Positions 6,048 through 12,958 of a stretch of DNA of 41,804 nucleotides are shown in pieces. The translations under genes were made by a program, and so were the position numbers. Source of the DNA: Oscillospiraceae bacterium (GTDB taxonomy: Bacteria; Bacillota; Clostridia; Oscillospirales; Ruminococcaceae); NCBI GenBank assembly GCA_022508895.1, contig JAFLUH010000009.1, positions 1 through 41,804 of the forward strand, written 5' to 3'. A model generated the notes under the pieces. That model made no database searches, was not told the origin of the DNA, and was given only the letters and a program-made list of their open reading frames with translations. Each line of letters begins with the position of its first letter. The first letter of the stretch is position 1.

Positions 6048-8306
6048 TTACGCCTTTATCCTTGCTACTCTCTCGCTGGATACTGCATGCTCTTCCTCTC
6101 TGCGTCCGCACTTGGGGCAGATGTCGCCGATTATGCCTGTGTAGCAGCAGATAGGGTCACGGTCTACGGGGTGGTTGATGGAGCCGTAGCCTATGCCGCT
6201 TTCCTTCATGCAGCGGATCACCTGCTCGAAGGCGTCTAAGTTGCTGAGGGGGTCGCCGTCCAGCTCAATGTAGCTGATGTGACCTGCGTTTGTAAGAGCG
6301 TGGTAGGGTGCCTCTAACTTTATCTTGGAGAAGGCGTCGATGTTGTAGTATACGGGAATGTGGAAGGAGTTGGTGTAGTATTCACGGTCGGTTATGCCCT
6401 TTATCTCGCCGAAGCGCTTCTGGTCTTTTCTGATGAAGGTGCCTGACAGTCCCTCGGCGGGAGTGGCAAGCAGGGAGAAGTTCATGCCTGTTTTCTTGCT
6501 CTCCTCGTCCATGCGCTGGCGCATTCTGCCGATTATGCGAAGTCCAAGCTCCTGTGCTTCCTTGCTTTCGCCGTGGTGTACGCCGATAAGGGCTTTAAGG
6601 CACTCTGCAAGTCCGATGAAGCCCATGGAGAGCGTGCCGTGCTTCAGAATTTCGCTTACGCTGTCCTCGGCGCCTAACTTCTCGGAATCTATCCACACGC
6701 CCTGCCCCATAAGGAACGGGAAGTTGCGGACTTTCTTCTGGGACTGTATCTTGTAGCGGTATTTAAGCTGCTCGATGACAAGGTTCATCTTCTCCTCCAG
6801 CAGCTCGAAAAAGCGTACCACGTCTTTCTCTGCAAGGATACCCAAGCGGGGGAGATTTACGGAAGTGAAGCTCAGGTTGCCTCTGCCGCAGACTATCTCA
6901 CGGGTGGGGTCGTACACGTTGCCGATAACTCTGGTGCGGCAGCCCATGTAGGCTATCTCGGTGTTGTAGTCGCCCGGCTTGTAATATTGCAGGTTGTAGG
7001 GGGCGTCGATGAAGGAGAAGTTGGGGAACAATCTCTTGGCGCTTACCCGACAGGCGAGCTTGAAAAGCTGGTAGTTGGGGTCGCCCTCGTTGTAGTTGAT
7101 GCCTTCCTTTACCTTGAAGATGTGAATGGGGAAGATGGGGGTCTCGCCGTTGCCTAAGCCCGCCTCCTCTGCAAGGAGTATGTTCTTGGTGACCATCTGA
7201 CCCTCTATGCTCACGTCGGTGCCGTAGTTGATGGAGCTGAAGGGGGTCTGGGCGCCTGCACGGCTGTTCATGGTGTTCAGGTTATGTACAAGAGCCTCCA
7301 TCGCCTGATAGGTGGCTCTGTCAGTCTCCTTGAAGGTGAGCTTCTTGGTGTATTCCTGTATGCTCTGGGCTAATTTCTCATCGCCTACCATTTCGGTGAG
7401 GACTGCTTTTTCCTTTGCTTCAAAAGCGGGGTCGCCCGCTAAAACAGGGTGCAGATTTTCCTCGGCAAGAGAATCTATATAGGCGTTTACCTTCTTCTCT
7501 ATCTCGTCCATTTCGGTGCTGCCCGTTTTGAAGCCTATGCCTCTTACTATGTTCCTGCGGTAGAGCTGCTTGTAGGTCTTTTTCACGCCCTCCGCCATTG
7601 CGTAGTCGAAGTTGGGGATAGACTGTCCGCCGTGCTGGTCGTTCTGGTTGCTCTGGATAGCTATGCAGGCAAGGGCGGAGTAGCTTCCTATGTTATTCGG
7701 CTCACGGAGGTAGCCGTGGCCTGTGGAAAAGCCGTTGTTGAACAGCTTGATAAGGTCTATCTGGCAGCAGGTGGTGGTTAACGTGAAGAAGTCAAGGTCG
7801 TGGATATGTATGTCGCCGTCTATGTGCGCCTTGGACTGCTCGGGAGGGAGGACGTACATCTCGTTGAACTGCTTTGCGCCCTCGGAGCCGTATTTCAGCA
7901 TGGTGCCCATGGCGGTGTCGCCGTCTATGTTGGCGTTCTCGCGCTTCATGTCGCTGTCCTTGGCGGGCTTGAAGGTCAGGTCCTCGTAAATGCGCATAAG
8001 GGCAGTGTTCATCTCACGGATACGGGTCCTGTCGGCACGGTACAGGATATATGCCTTTGCGGTGCGGGCGTGTCCGTTCTCTACAAGCACCTTTTCCACG
8101 GTGTCCTGCACCTGCTCAACGGTGGGGGGATTGTTGCTGTCAAAGTCCTGCTTTTCCAGCATTTCGCAGACCTTTTCCGCAAGCTCCGAGGCGGAATCGT
8201 AATCGTTGCCTCCTACCGCTCTTGCCGCTTTGTAGATAGCGTCCGCTATCTTGTCCACACTGAAGGGTACCGTTCTTCCGTCACGCTTTTGTATCTTGGT
8301 TATCAT
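6048..8306 (-). CDS. nrdD: anaerobic (class III) ribonucleotide reductase NrdD, lacking the glycyl-radical motif (752 aa)
   Basis: This family reduces ribonucleoside triphosphates to dNTPs without oxygen, using a glycyl radical made by NrdG. Residues about 3-93 form an ATP-cone (ITKIQKRDGRTVPF). The catalytic barrel has TTTCCQIDL, QHGGQSIPNFDYAM, MGCRTRVIGNVYDP (likely thiyl Cys) and GNLSFTSVNLPRLG. Start is ATG 8306 behind AAAAGGAG, not the in-frame ATG 36 bases upstream. The zinc knuckle is altered: CPVCGYTG reads DPICCYTG (Asp717, Cys720), while CPKC at 730-733 is intact. The family then continues ERIRRITGYL with the radical Gly; here it is ERVARIKA and stop, so Ala752 sits at the Gly position. 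No other frame restores the tail. No nrdG is nearby. Confidence 0.93.
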   Translation of the reverse strand: MITKIQKRDGRTVPFSVDKIADAIYKAARAVGGNDYDSASELAEKVCEMLEKQDFDSNNPPTVEQVQDTVEKVLVENGHARTAKAYILYRADRTRIREMNTALMRIYEDLTFKPAKDSDMKRENANIDGDTAMGTMLKYGSEGAKQFNEMYVLPPEQSKAHIDGDIHIHDLDFFTLTTTCCQIDLIKLFNNGFSTGHGYLREPNNIGSYSALACIAIQSNQNDQHGGQSIPNFDYAMAEGVKKTYKQLYRRNIVRGIGFKTGSTEMDEIEKKVNAYIDSLAEENLHPVLAGDPAFEAKEKAVLTEMVGDEKLAQSIQEYTKKLTFKETDRATYQAMEALVHNLNTMNSRAGAQTPFSSINYGTDVSIEGQMVTKNILLAEEAGLGNGETPIFPIHIFKVKEGINYNEGDPNYQLFKLACRVSAKRLFPNFSFIDAPYNLQYYKPGDYNTEIAYMGCRTRVIGNVYDPTREIVCGRGNLSFTSVNLPRLGILAEKDVVRFFELLEEKMNLVIEQLKYRYKIQSQKKVRNFPFLMGQGVWIDSEKLGAEDSVSEILKHGTLSMGFIGLAECLKALIGVHHGESKEAQELGLRIIGRMRQRMDEESKKTGMNFSLLATPAEGLSGTFIRKDQKRFGEIKGITDREYYTNSFHIPVYYNIDAFSKIKLEAPYHALTNAGHISYIELDGDPLSNLDAFEQVIRCMKESGIGYGSINHPVDRDPICCYTGIIGDICPKCGRREEEHAVSSERVARIKA

Positions 8307-8319
8307 AGCTGCTCCTTTT

Positions 8320-8373
8320 ACAGTAAATAGTGTACAGTACACAGTAAAAAGTAGTGGAGTCTGCTTCGCAGAC
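8320..8373 (+). repeat. ACAGT-type hairpin repeat (family I, copy a)
   Basis: A run of degenerate ACAGT/TAGTGT units is followed by AGTAGTGG and a GTCTGC-TTC-GCAGAC hairpin (8359-8373). It lies in the nrdD 5' leader just upstream of the ribosome site. Copy b at 8542-8591 is the same element in the opposite direction. Confidence 0.65.
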
Positions 8374-8446
8374 GGATTTAAATGGCGGGTGCGAAATCGG
8401 CACGGGAATCAAAATCCGAAGTTAAGCGGCTTTTTACTTGTACAAA

Positions 8447-8488
8447 ACACAATATATAGTGTTTTTGTCTATGCACTATATATTATAT
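8447..8488 (-). promoter_or_regulatory. two NrdR boxes upstream of nrdD
   Basis: ACACAATATATAGTGT (8447-8462) matches the NrdR box consensus completely, and GCACTATATATTATAT (8473-8488) is a weaker second box. The centres are 26 bases apart. Box 2 overlaps the -10 of the nrdD promoter, and box 1 lies downstream of the start. Repression by the ATP/dATP-sensing NrdR is expected. Confidence 0.88.
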
Positions 8489-8510
8489 TGCGTTTTTTAC
8501 TGTTTGTCAA
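8482..8510 (-). promoter_or_regulatory. promoter of nrdD
   Basis: On the minus strand TTGACA (8505-8510) and TATAAT (8482-8487) are separated by 17 bases, a full consensus match. The transcript would carry a leader of about 170 bases containing repeat copy a. Confidence 0.85.
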
Positions 8511-8541
8511 TATGTAATGTGAAATTTTTACAAAAAAAGAT

Positions 8542-8591
8542 GTCTGCGGAGCAGACACCACTACTGTTTACTTTTTACTCATTACTGTCAA
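8542..8591 (-). repeat. ACAGT-type hairpin repeat (family I, copy b)
   Basis: Read on the minus strand this is GTTGACAGT, degenerate AGTAAA units, AGTAGTGG and a GTCTGC-TCC-GCAGAC hairpin (8542-8556). It begins directly after the stop codon of the 119-aa membrane protein. With copy a it forms an inverted pair enclosing the nrdD promoter. Confidence 0.65.
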
Positions 8592-8951
8592 CTATACAAG
8601 GGGCAGTTCCGCATAGTGATCCAGCAGCAATATCACCGCCAGAAGTATGTTGAAGGCGATGCAGCCCATGAAATAGGCAGTGCGCAGCTTCCTTTTCTGA
8701 AGGAGAGTGGCGGTGAGGAAGCCTATCCAGGTGCAGGAGACGACCATGGCGGTCATTATAACGACAAGTGACGCAAAAAAAGTGTAGTCTATGCCCAGCA
8801 GCTCCTTGCATATCATGTACGCCATGACGTTCACAAAGGGCACCACCGTAAGAGGCAGGGTGGCTATCGCCCACTTTCTGCGCTTGTATCTTATAAGTGC
8901 AAATGCCGCAAAAAGCAGCAGCACGGTTATTACAGCACATTCGCCTACCAT
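8592..8951 (-). CDS. small integral membrane protein of unknown function (119 aa)
   Basis: I do not recognise the family. The sequence is mostly hydrophobic, with about four predicted membrane helices: residues about 4-20, 28-47, 57-82 and 90-110. Short basic loops (RYKRRK, QKRKLR) are consistent with positive-inside topology. Start ATG 8951 follows a G-rich AAAGGGGGGG-TAGGAA site. Family I repeats flank it on both sides, so it is probably transcribed separately from nrdD and from the DUF4358 gene. Confidence 0.65.
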   Translation of the reverse strand: MVGECAVITVLLLFAAFALIRYKRRKWAIATLPLTVVPFVNVMAYMICKELLGIDYTFFASLVVIMTAMVVSCTWIGFLTATLLQKRKLRTAYFMGCIAFNILLAVILLLDHYAELPLV

Positions 8952-8966
8952 TTCCTACCCCCCCTT

Positions 8967-9030
8967 TTGACAGTGAACAGTGTATAGTGTAAAGTGTATG
9001 GTTGCGGTGTTTTTCGCCTGTGGCGAAAAA
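8967..9030 (+). repeat. ACAGT-type hairpin repeat (family I, copy c)
   Basis: TTGACAGT and several degenerate AGTGTA units are followed by GTTGCGG and a TTTTTCGCC-TGT-GGCGAAAAA hairpin (9010-9030). It is paired head-to-head with copy d, separated by about 14 bases. Confidence 0.65.
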
Positions 9031-9044
9031 TAATTTTAAAATTT

Positions 9045-9099
9045 GCGGCGAAGCCGCTCCTCAACTGTGCACTCTTAACTCTGCACTTTACACTGTCAA
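9045..9099 (-). repeat. ACAGT-type hairpin repeat (family I, copy d)
   Basis: Read on the minus strand it begins TTGACAGTGTAAAGTG, then GTTGAGG and a GCGGC-TTC-GCCGC hairpin (9045-9057). Its first bases encode the last residues and the stop codon of the DUF4358 gene. Confidence 0.65.
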
Positions 9100-9561
9100 T
9101 TTGCCGTCAACTATCTCCTTTGCCCTGTCATTGTCGGATACGGCGAGGAATATTGCGTAGTTTCCTGACGTGTATATCTTCGCAGTCTCCAGCTTGTACA
9201 TCTCGTCGGGGGTGTAGGTGGAAAACAGCTCGGTCTGGGACGCAAGGCGCTTTTCAAAGGCCGCTTTTACTGCATCGGCAGCGGCAGAGTCCGTGCACTT
9301 CATCACCGCCAGCTCATCGGGGTATGCACCCGAGGCGCATATCACGAAGGCTGCGCTTTCCACCTGCGATACGTCTATGTCGGAATAGAAATCGTGAATG
9401 TCCGACTTGCTCTTTTCAATGGCGGAGGTGATGGGTACCTCGGCAAGAACGGCGTTCACTATCTCGGTGGGCGGAACGTCGGCGATCGGCTTGTCAGTGC
9501 CGCAGCCTGCAAGGAGTATCACGGGGGCAAGCATGGCGGCAATAAGTTTTTTCAGCTTCAT
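9088..9561 (-). CDS. DUF4358-family lipoprotein (157 aa)
   Basis: The signal peptide is MKLKKLIAAMLAPVILLAGC with lipobox LAGC. The mature part has the DUF4358 pattern: SGAYPDELAVMKC, then a charged helix with KRLASQTELFSTYTPDEMYKLE, and a strand GNYAIFLAVSDN. The function of this family is not established; it is common in Clostridia next to SGNH or acyltransferase-type envelope genes. Here it follows an SGNH hydrolase with a 28-base gap and is probably co-transcribed. The final Leu-Thr-Val-stop is encoded by repeat copy d, so the original C-terminus may have been replaced. Confidence 0.82.
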   Translation of the reverse strand: MKLKKLIAAMLAPVILLAGCGTDKPIADVPPTEIVNAVLAEVPITSAIEKSKSDIHDFYSDIDVSQVESAAFVICASGAYPDELAVMKCTDSAAADAVKAAFEKRLASQTELFSTYTPDEMYKLETAKIYTSGNYAIFLAVSDNDRAKEIVDGKLTV

Positions 9562-9589
9562 TTTATATGTTCCTTTCCTTTATCATCTA

Positions 9590-10429
9590 TCATGATGCGC
9601 ACTGCTCAATGTAGCCGAGCATTGCGGTGTAAGCGTCGCCTAAGAAGTGCAGTCCGTCCGCTTCGGCGTACCGAGCGGCAAGGTAGCCGTTTCCGTCCTG
9701 AAGCAAAGAGCACAGGTCGATACAGCCGTAGCCGCCCATGGTGCATATCTCCTTTATCTTGGCGTTGTAGGCATTCACCATTGCCATCGTCTCCTGCCCT
9801 TCCGCTTCGTGAGCGGCAGTGACGGGAGGTATGGTGATAACGTATATGTGGGCAGTCGGGCACGCCATCTCCAGCTCGGCTATCAGCTCCACCAGCTTGT
9901 TTGCCATATATGAGGCGTCCATGAAGGCAAGACCGTTGGTGCCCAGCATAATGTATATGTTGCGGGGCTGCATGGAGGAGGTCTTTTCTATGCTGGTAAC
10001 TCCGTCTATGCGGTGGGTCACGGCGCTTTCGGGGTTCAGTCCCACCTCGGCGAAAACGTTGGACTTGTCTATAAAGCCGTAGAGATACAAGCCCGTGGAA
10101 ATGCTGTCGCCGATAAACAGGTCCTTGTCAAAGAAGCCTCTGTGGTAGCTCGTCACAGGAGGCATGGTGGTCGTAGTCGTGGTCTCCGTCGTCTCCTCCG
10201 TAGGAGTGGTCTCCTCGGTGGAGCTTCCCGTGGGCTGAGACTCGCTGCTCTGCGAAACCGTATCGGACTGGGAGACAGGGGGAGTGGTGGTGATATCGCC
10301 CCTTCCGTTGTCGGTATCCTCCTTCATGTGGAGATATACCAGCACTACAAGAAGTATCACTATTCCCACTATCACTATGTTCAGCGCTATTATTGCCACT
10401 GAGAGCCCGTTTATTTTCTTTTTTGCCAA
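9590..10429 (-). CDS. membrane-anchored SGNH/GDSL hydrolase (279 aa)
   Basis: Residues about 8-34 form an N-terminal membrane anchor. A Thr/Ser/Glu-rich linker (about 43-92) follows, then an SGNH esterase domain: block I FIGDSIS (nucleophile Ser in GDS), block III MLGTNG, block V ADGLHF (Asp-x-x-His). The substrate is likely an acyl or acetyl ester on a surface glycan, but this cannot be fixed from sequence. The start is TTG (10429) behind GGAGGTGGTCAGACC; no ATG is better placed. It probably forms a two-gene operon with the DUF4358 lipoprotein downstream. Confidence 0.87.
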   Translation of the reverse strand: MAKKKINGLSVAIIALNIVIVGIVILLVVLVYLHMKEDTDNGRGDITTTPPVSQSDTVSQSSESQPTGSSTEETTPTEETTETTTTTTMPPVTSYHRGFFDKDLFIGDSISTGLYLYGFIDKSNVFAEVGLNPESAVTHRIDGVTSIEKTSSMQPRNIYIMLGTNGLAFMDASYMANKLVELIAELEMACPTAHIYVITIPPVTAAHEAEGQETMAMVNAYNAKIKEICTMGGYGCIDLCSLLQDGNGYLAARYAEADGLHFLGDAYTAMLGYIEQCAS

Positions 10430-10520
10430 GGTCTGACCACCTCCGACTTTTGTCTTTGTGTATAATTATTGCGTATTATACTGTATGTAACGGATTTCCC
10501 GCTGTTCGACATATAGGTTT

Positions 10521-10549
10521 ATTATACACATAAAATCCGTTTTAGTCAA
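10521..10549 (-). promoter_or_regulatory. promoter of the SGNH hydrolase gene
   Basis: On the minus strand TTGACT (10544-10549) and TATAAT (10521-10526) have a 17-base spacer, about 92 bases upstream of the TTG start. Confidence 0.75.
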
Positions 10550-10611
10550 GAAAATTTTGTAAAAGCCGCAGGCGGCAGGTTCGCAGGGCGATAAATAATT
10601 TTAAAAAAACC

Positions 10612-10640
10612 TTGCATTTTTTCTCAAAATGGTGTATCAT
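10612..10640 (+). promoter_or_regulatory. promoter of the DUF896 gene
   Basis: TTGCAT (10612-10617) and TATCAT (10635-10640) are 17 bases apart, giving a leader of about 30 bases before the ACG start. Confidence 0.6.
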
Positions 10641-10678
10641 TATATAGTATATATAAAAGCGGCACGGGAGGTGTCTTT

Positions 10679-10876
10679 ACGGATAAGGAAAAGATAAAGA
10701 GAATAAATCAGCTTGCCGCCAAGGCTAAGTCCGAGGGGCTCACCGAGGAGGAAAAAGCCGAGCAGGAGGCGCTGAGGAACGAATACCGTGAAGGCTTCAG
10801 GAAAAACCTTATGGGACAGCTTGAAAACACCTACGTTGTCGATGAGCATGGGAAAAAAAGAAAATTGCTGAGCTGA
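10679..10876 (+). CDS. DUF896 (YnzC/YqgZ-type) protein with ACG start codon (65 aa)
   Basis: The reading frame encodes the short DUF896 two-helix hairpin: DKEKIKRINQLAAKAKSEG, then LTEEEKAEQEALRNEYREGF, then the conserved LENTYVVDEHGKKRKLLS end. Family members usually begin Met-(Leu)-Asp-Lys-x-Lys-Ile, and the residue before Asp here is ACG. There is no ATG, GTG or TTG in frame upstream without leaving the leader. GGGAGG ends seven to eight bases before the ACG, which is optimal. Either ACG is used as a weak start or ATG has mutated. Function in the family is unclear; the B. subtilis relative is a small cytoplasmic helical protein. Automated callers would miss this gene. Confidence 0.8.
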   Translation, partial: TDKEKIKRINQLAAKAKSEGLTEEEKAEQEALRNEYREGFRKNLMGQLENTYVVDEHGKKRKLLS

Positions 10877-10910
10877 TGCACGGCATCGGTTCAAGGGAGA
10901 GGTCAAAACT

Positions 10911-12032
10911 ATGGGCACATCAGTATCAACATCAGTATTAAAGGGAGTGACCACCTATCTGTCCGCACTGAACGCAAGCTCCGCAGTATACAGCGACGAC
11001 CTGAAGCTGTTGTGGACAAGCGAGGACGGGTTCTTCAAAACCGTGGACACCAAGTTTATCAGCGACGCTTTGCCTATAAAGGAGGAGCGGCACCTTTCAC
11101 TGACGGTGGATAACGAGCGGTTCGCCGTCGGCGTTACCCCGCTGTACAGAAGCAAAAGGCTGGTCAGCGGCTATGTGTGCGTAATGAGGGACAGCAACGG
11201 TATCTACATGATGGCAAACAGCTCCGCAGTGGCGGATTATGCCAGAATGTTCCTTGAGGATATCCAGCAGAAGGCTAACCGCATCATCAGCATAGGCAAG
11301 CTGCTGGACGGGCTTATCCCCGAGGGTGAAAGCAGGGAAAGGATACATGAGCTTATACGGGATCAGTATGTGCAGTCCATGAGGATATGCACCGAGGCTG
11401 CGGCAAACAGCGCCATCATACCGTCCCATAAGGGCGAGGACGACCGTCCCGCCGTCAACTGCCATGTTTCGGCGCTTATCTCGGTGCTTTGCAATGAGAC
11501 GAGCCAGTGCCTTGTGAAAACCAAGCGCAAGCTGGTAAAGGATATAGATATGAACAACTACTACGCAAGGGTCGATTACAGAGTGCTTGCGGTAGCGTTT
11601 ATGAGTATGTTCCGCTCCCATCTGTATATATCGCCGCTGAAAAGCGATATACAGGTGAGCACACGCTTTGAGGACGGGGCCTACCTCATTACCGTCGCCT
11701 CGGGGCTGATACCCGAAAAGGATATCGATTCGGTACAGCGCGGGAAGTCAAGGCAGGATCGGGGACTGGCAAGAAAAATAGTCACAACGGACTGCGGAGG
11801 CAGTCTTACCTTCACCGAAAAGAAAAATACGGCAGTGTCGGAAATGAAGCTGCCGGTCATCAAGAAAAACAGAGGCGCCTCCATTACCGGCACCAACTCG
11901 GGGTATCTTTCGGGTCAGTATAAGCCGGTGCACCCGTTTATCGACGAGATAACCTGCAGAGAGGAGCAGGCGGTCGCCGCGGCAAGAGAGCCCAAGGCTC
12001 CCAAAAAGGGACAGAAAAAGACGAAAAAGTGA
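10911..12032 (+). CDS. degenerate sensor-kinase-like protein (373 aa)
   Basis: The N-terminal ~100 residues look like a PAS-type sensor fold (SAVYSDDLKLLWTSEDGFF ... VGVTPLYRSKRLVSGYVCVM). A helical DHp-like segment (ADYARMFLEDIQQKANRI) follows without the phospho-accepting His. The C-terminal part has the outline of a HATPase domain: a helix where the N-box should be (LAVAFMSMFRSHLY, no Asn), no DxGxG box, and a G2-like end (DRGLARKIVTTDCGGSLTF ... EMKLPV). It has no signal peptide or membrane segment, and the C-terminus is very Lys-rich. It is probably catalytically inactive as a kinase and may act as a scaffold or ligand sensor. It sits upstream of the complete two-component system. The start follows AGGGAGAGG. 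Confidence 0.6.
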   Translation: MGTSVSTSVLKGVTTYLSALNASSAVYSDDLKLLWTSEDGFFKTVDTKFISDALPIKEERHLSLTVDNERFAVGVTPLYRSKRLVSGYVCVMRDSNGIYMMANSSAVADYARMFLEDIQQKANRIISIGKLLDGLIPEGESRERIHELIRDQYVQSMRICTEAAANSAIIPSHKGEDDRPAVNCHVSALISVLCNETSQCLVKTKRKLVKDIDMNNYYARVDYRVLAVAFMSMFRSHLYISPLKSDIQVSTRFEDGAYLITVASGLIPEKDIDSVQRGKSRQDRGLARKIVTTDCGGSLTFTEKKNTAVSEMKLPVIKKNRGASITGTNSGYLSGQYKPVHPFIDEITCREEQAVAAAREPKAPKKGQKKTKK

Positions 12033-12122
12033 TTTTTCCGTTTACAATTTAACATTGACGCTTTTGCAGGATTTTTTTCTTATTTTCACAAATCTATCAT
12101 ATTGGAGTGGTATCATAATATA

Positions 12123-12262
12123 CGTCAAGGGGAACCTTGACGGTGGTTAATGTAATGTTAATCATAATTTCCTCTCCCAACATTTTCATTATGATCTCAT
12201 TTGTTTAGCACCTTCAGGTGCAGGCGTTCGGTCAGGCAAAAGCCAAGCCGGACGATTTTTTT
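12123..12262 (+). promoter_or_regulatory. structured leader with terminator-like hairpin before the two-component operon
   Basis: The 251-base gap between 12032 and 12284 holds three hairpins: CGTCAAGG-GGAA-CCTTGACG (12123-12142), GCACCT-TC-AGGTGC (12208-12221), and CGTTCGG...CCGGACG (12225-12254) with an inner GGC/GCC. Seven T residues (12256-12262) follow the last one. It ends 21 bases before the response-regulator ATG, so it is either the upstream gene's terminator or an attenuator. No single promoter stands out. Confidence 0.65.
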
Positions 12263-12283
12263 AATTACACAAGGAGGAAAACC

Positions 12284-12958
12284 ATGTACAGAATACTTAT
12301 CGCAGACGACGAACAGAAAATACGGGAGGTGCTGAGAGAGTACGCCGAGTATGAGGGTCATCAGGTGGCGGAGGCAGTGGACGGTATGCAGGCGGTGGAG
12401 CTCGCTAAGCAGGAGGATTTCGATATTATCATACTGGACGTGATGATGCCCCGTCTGGACGGTTTTTCCGCCTGCAAGGAGATACGCAAGTTCAAGCAGA
12501 CGCCTGTGCTGATGCTGTCCGCAAGAGGCGAGGAGTACGACAAGCTGTTCGGCTTCGAGATCGGGGCGGACGATTATGTGGTGAAGCCCTTTTCCCCGAA
12601 AGAGGTATTGGCACGCATAAATGCGATAATAAAGCGGAATAAGGTGAACGATACCCCTGCGGAGATCGTCAGCTTCGAGGGGCTGGAGATAAACTTCACC
12701 TCAAGGGACGTTAAGATAGACGGAGTGAAGGCAAATCTTACGCCTAAGGAATACGACCTGCTGTTTTATCTGGTGAGAAACAAGAATATCGCCCTTACAA
12801 GAAACAAGCTGCTGGAGGAGGTCTGGGGCTACGACTTCTTCGGCGACGACAGGACGATAGATACCCATATCAAAATGCTGAGAAACAATCTCGGAGCCTA
12901 CAGGAAGTTTATTGTCACTCTGAGAGGCATGGGGTATAAATTCGAGACGGAGCTATGA
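12284..12958 (+). CDS. OmpR-family response regulator (224 aa)
   Basis: The receiver domain (about 1-120) has acidic Asp8/Asp9, the phospho-acceptor Asp52 in IIILDVMMP, Ser79 and Lys101 (VVKPF). The C-terminal winged helix is of OmpR/PhoB type: FEGLEINFTSRDVKIDG, LTPKEYDLLFYLVRN, RNKLLEEVWGYDFFGDDRTIDTHIKMLR, and a GMGYKFE end. The start is ATG 12284 behind AAGGAGGAAAACC; a longer frame upstream would run through the terminator hairpin. Its stop overlaps the kinase start (ATGA). Such regulators bind direct repeats with an 11-bp period; one such array lies at 15438-15476. Confidence 0.95.
   Translation: MYRILIADDEQKIREVLREYAEYEGHQVAEAVDGMQAVELAKQEDFDIIILDVMMPRLDGFSACKEIRKFKQTPVLMLSARGEEYDKLFGFEIGADDYVVKPFSPKEVLARINAIIKRNKVNDTPAEIVSFEGLEINFTSRDVKIDGVKANLTPKEYDLLFYLVRNKNIALTRNKLLEEVWGYDFFGDDRTIDTHIKMLRNNLGAYRKFIVTLRGMGYKFETEL

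Noticed and set aside
6030-6060. Simple frameshift explaining the NrdD C-terminus
   Set aside because: The other two frames give only a few residues before a stop and none contains the family's Gly-Tyr-Leu followed by the Asn/Lys-rich tail.
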